From Sphingobium sp. AP50 (GTDB lineage: Bacteria; Pseudomonadota; Alphaproteobacteria; Sphingomonadales; Sphingomonadaceae), in assembly GCF_900109095.1 (NCBI RefSeq), contig NZ_FNYZ01000022.1, forward strand, positions 21,524-85,523: DNA of 64,000 nucleotides, in the 5' to 3' direction. Shown here in pieces: positions 62,154 through 64,000 of this stretch. A program made the position numbers and the translations under genes. Positions within the stretch are counted from its first letter, which is position 1; each line of letters opens with the position of its first letter. Below the pieces are notes generated by a model. It saw only the letters and a program-made list of their open reading frames with translations, was not told where the DNA came from and made no database searches.

Positions 62154-62351
62154 ATGAGCGACAAAGTAGACCCCCGCGAGGATTCCGAAACCCCTCGCGG
62201 GCCAGGCGGTGATACGCTGCCCGGTCGTGAGAAGGCAGACCCGCGAACTGGCGGCGCACAGCCGCAGGAGAGGGTCGAGGATCGACCTAATGTGGGTACC
62301 GTGACGCCTGAAGACTATCCCGAAAAAGACCGGGACGCCGCGAGACCCTAA
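62154..62351 (+). CDS. Small disordered protein with EDRPNVGTVxPEDYP motif
   Basis: 65 residues; Gly/Pro/Glu-rich start (PREDSETPRGPGGDTLPG) and the C-terminal motif RVEDRPNVGTVTPEDYPEKD. It is a near copy of the C-terminal half of the protein at 11773-11955. Last gene of the katE operon, with GGAGAAGAACA upstream. Unknown function. Confidence 0.75.
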   Translation: MSDKVDPREDSETPRGPGGDTLPGREKADPRTGGAQPQERVEDRPNVGTVTPEDYPEKDRDAARP

Positions 62352-62917
62352 GGAGATATTATGCATCCCGCTTCGTATCGCTTGCTCATCAAAAGTTGAG
62401 GCAAGACGATCGCAGCCGATGAGGCAGCAACCCTATTCTGGGTTTCTTAGTCGACGCCCGTCACCCATCCGGGCGCGGCTTCTTCGCCCTGTCGAAGTGG
62501 CAGTGTCTCCCAGCTCTGCTCACACGCCGAATGTCCGCTTTGCGATCTGCGATCATCGAAGTTGAATGGCTGGATTAAGCGCGGTGCTGGCGGGCCGTCC
62601 GCGTAGATCTGGCCGCAGGAGACTGCCAGCTTTGCAGCATAGGGTTAAGGTAGCTGCCATTATGCAAAAATGTTGCAGACTCTATGAATACGGTCTCTCT
62701 ACCAGCCTCCTGTTGCATCTTCCAGTCGGGAATCCGCAACATGCTGGACATACTGGACTGCCGACAGGAAGAGTGGCATCCCGAAGCCATGCCGTTTGTG
62801 ATTCACATCGCCACTGCAATCAGCGGACGCATTAACGACCCGGCTTGACGCGTCAGGCCGGGCCCATCCGCTTTGTGAATGACATGATGCTGCGTGCATC
62901 TGCAAAGGTGATTGAAA
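62352..62917. other. Intergenic with a palindrome
   Basis: A 12-codon frame with a perfect ribosome binding site (AAGGAGATATT, start 62361) right after the previous gene looks like the beginning of a lost gene. CCCGGCTTGACG/CGTCAGGCCGGG at 62839-62862 is a nearly perfect 24-bp palindrome and may be a terminator or operator. No other feature was recognised. Confidence 0.4.
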
Positions 62918-63460
62918 ATGTCTTTGGAAAAACCAACGCTGCACCTTGTGTGCGGCAAAATCGCTGCTGGAAAATCCTCGCTTACTAGCGCCTTGGGAAA
63001 GCAACCCCATACGGTCGTGGTCGTAGAAGATTATTGGCTGGCTCACTTATTCCCTGGCGAGCAAAATTCTCTCGCCGATTATGTTCGCAACGCCACACGT
63101 TTACGAGATGCAATGAGCGGACATCTCATTGATCTGCTACGGTCAGGACTTTCCGTGGTATTGGATTTTCCTGCAAACACACCTGTAATCCGGGCATGGA
63201 TGCGCTCCTTGTTTGAAGAGGTAAGGTGTGGGCACCAGCTCCATTACCTCGACGTACCAGATGAAGTCTGCAAATCCCGGTTAAGTCGGCGAAACAGCGA
63301 CGGTACGCACGAATTTACCGTGAGTGATGATGATTTTGCATTATTCACCAAGCATTTCGTCCCGCCAGCGCCCGAGGAAGGGTTCGACGTCGTTCTGCAT
63401 CGAGCCTATCCGCCCATCACCCTCTCCCAGCTACGCCAAGCGCGCGCTGGGAGAGGGTGA
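62918..63460 (+). CDS. P-loop ATPase/kinase (AAA_33-type zeta-toxin-like)
   Basis: A 180-residue small kinase: Walker A GKIAAGKSSLTSALG, VVLDFPANTPVIRAWMRSLF and the LID region CKSRLSRRNSDG, as in AAA_33/chloramphenicol-phosphotransferase-like kinases. It may phosphorylate a small molecule. The start 62918 (MSLEKPT) is preferred to the TTG six bases earlier. The last 14 residues are encoded by an inverted repeat, so the natural C terminus may have been replaced. No antitoxin is adjacent. Confidence 0.85.
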   Translation: MSLEKPTLHLVCGKIAAGKSSLTSALGKQPHTVVVVEDYWLAHLFPGEQNSLADYVRNATRLRDAMSGHLIDLLRSGLSVVLDFPANTPVIRAWMRSLFEEVRCGHQLHYLDVPDEVCKSRLSRRNSDGTHEFTVSDDDFALFTKHFVPPAPEEGFDVVLHRAYPPITLSQLRQARAGRG

Positions 63461-63472
63461 TGGGCGGATAGG
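63405..63472. repeat. 27-bp perfect inverted repeat
   Basis: Bases 63405-63431 pair perfectly with 63446-63472 around a 14-base loop (TACGCCAAGCGCGC). The left arm supplies the end of the kinase gene. This is longer than a terminator stem; it resembles a dispersed palindromic element. Confidence 0.85.
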
Positions 63473-64000
63473 TGCGCTTGGAGATAGGAGGGGTACGTTT
63501 AGCTCCCGATCCTATGAAGCCCTGGCAGCCTCATTCTTGATGATCATCTACTCACCTCCAGCATATTTGATGATAGCCAAAAGTCGATTGGCCTACATCA
63601 AATAGCTTTGATGACGAAATCCGATCATCAAACCCGAAGCCGACCGATCAGGGACGCGCCGCTATGGCTTCGGCGGGCACACTTCCCGGACCCTGAGCCG
63701 CAATTTTCTGTCCCCCGATGCGGCCGGTCCGCTTTACCTACCGGGAGGCTTGAGACTGGCCGTTAGCTGGCAGTCTATTTTTATTGAGCAGTATTGCTTC
63801 CTGCCGCTCAAAAAGGGCGATGGGGGTGGCTCTCGCCATCAGCCATTTCATTTACGCGCTTGGGCGGGATTCCACAGGCGGAACGCGCCCGACGCTGAAA
63901 GCCTAATACCAACCTGCATTGATCACGACCCACATGCCCATTTGCGGCGTCCGATTGTCATGATGCGCCACGGCTGATCGACGAGCCTGTTCCAAGCTTC
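63473..64000. other. Window end, nothing recognised
   Basis: About 530 bases. A nested TTTGATGA/TCATCAAA pair lies near 63607-63634. No gene was found. Confidence 0.45.

Noticed and set aside
63750..63977. 75-codon plus frame near the window end
   Set aside because: No start context, no family similarity, odd composition.
1..64000. CRISPR arrays, tRNA, rRNA, transposases, replication or transfer genes
   Set aside because: Looked for on both strands and not found; absence by eye is not proof.

Overview
The window reads as accessory DNA from an alphaproteobacterium, most likely a sphingomonad. That assignment is inferred from GC-rich coding, tightly overlapping operons, general-stress (EcfG-type) promoter matches and the kinds of small proteins present; no rRNA, tRNA, replication, conjugation or phage genes were seen, so plasmid versus chromosomal island cannot be decided. 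The first base lies inside a gene and the last 500 bases hold nothing recognised. No intact transposase or CRISPR array was found.

Layout. 1-9.8 kb: 3' end of a FdhF/YdeP molybdopterin oxidoreductase, NAD(P)H-hydrate dehydratase with a histidine phosphatase, a DUF3182/hydrolase pair, a pyridoxamine-oxidase-fold protein, a GH15 glycosidase, an SDR and two small stress proteins (DUF3597, DUF4142). 10.3-14.5 kb: minus-strand operon of SRPBCC protein, zinc alcohol dehydrogenase, SDR, a small disordered protein, a catalase-fold protein and a KGG protein. 14.8-19.8 kb: hydrolase, DUF6766 membrane protein, hemerythrin, CsbD-like protein, ankyrin protein and a Crp/Fnr regulator. 20.1-26.4 kb: a translationally coupled seven-gene glycoconjugate cluster (three kinds of glycosyltransferase, PIG-L deacetylase, NodS-like methyltransferase, acyl-CoA-dehydrogenase-fold flavoprotein). 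26.5-30.7 kb: two c-di-GMP enzymes. 31-32.3 kb: a long-type phosphatidylserine decarboxylase and a broken ParE-like toxin gene in AT-richer DNA. 32.6-38.1 kb: HtpG, an FeS photolyase with its DUF2256 partner, and two exported proteins. 38-43 kb: small proteins, an esterase and a DksA-type protein. 43-49 kb: a non-homologous end-joining set (LigD, an exonuclease III gene with a premature stop, a GNAT fusion, KTSC, Ku). 49-53 kb: lipid-type methyltransferase, PRC-barrel protein, diacylglycerol-kinase-like protein, inositol-phosphatase-like protein and a deleted SDR. 53.5-56.6 kb: a large Mfd-type helicase. 56.6-62.4 kb: small hydrophilic proteins and a katE-hemerythrin-PfpI operon. 62.9-63.5 kb: a small P-loop kinase ending inside a long inverted repeat.

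How it fits together. Nearly every recognisable product belongs to starvation, oxidative, desiccation or radiation survival: catalases, hemerythrins, photolyase, NHEJ, an Mfd-like helicase, chaperone, metabolite repair and lipid remodelling. Reading the intergenic DNA by eye, GGAAC-N16/17-[CN]GTT-like sites, the pattern used by the alphaproteobacterial general stress sigma factor EcfG, occur in front of many of these genes, including Ku, a katE operon and the glycoconjugate cluster. Four FNR-type palindromes (YTGAT-N4-ATCAR) lie in the same intergenic regions, two of them about 40 bp upstream of a predicted EcfG -35 element. The simplest reading is a stress island under one sigma factor plus a Crp/Fnr-type regulator. 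The glycoconjugate cluster is the best candidate for an undescribed pathway.
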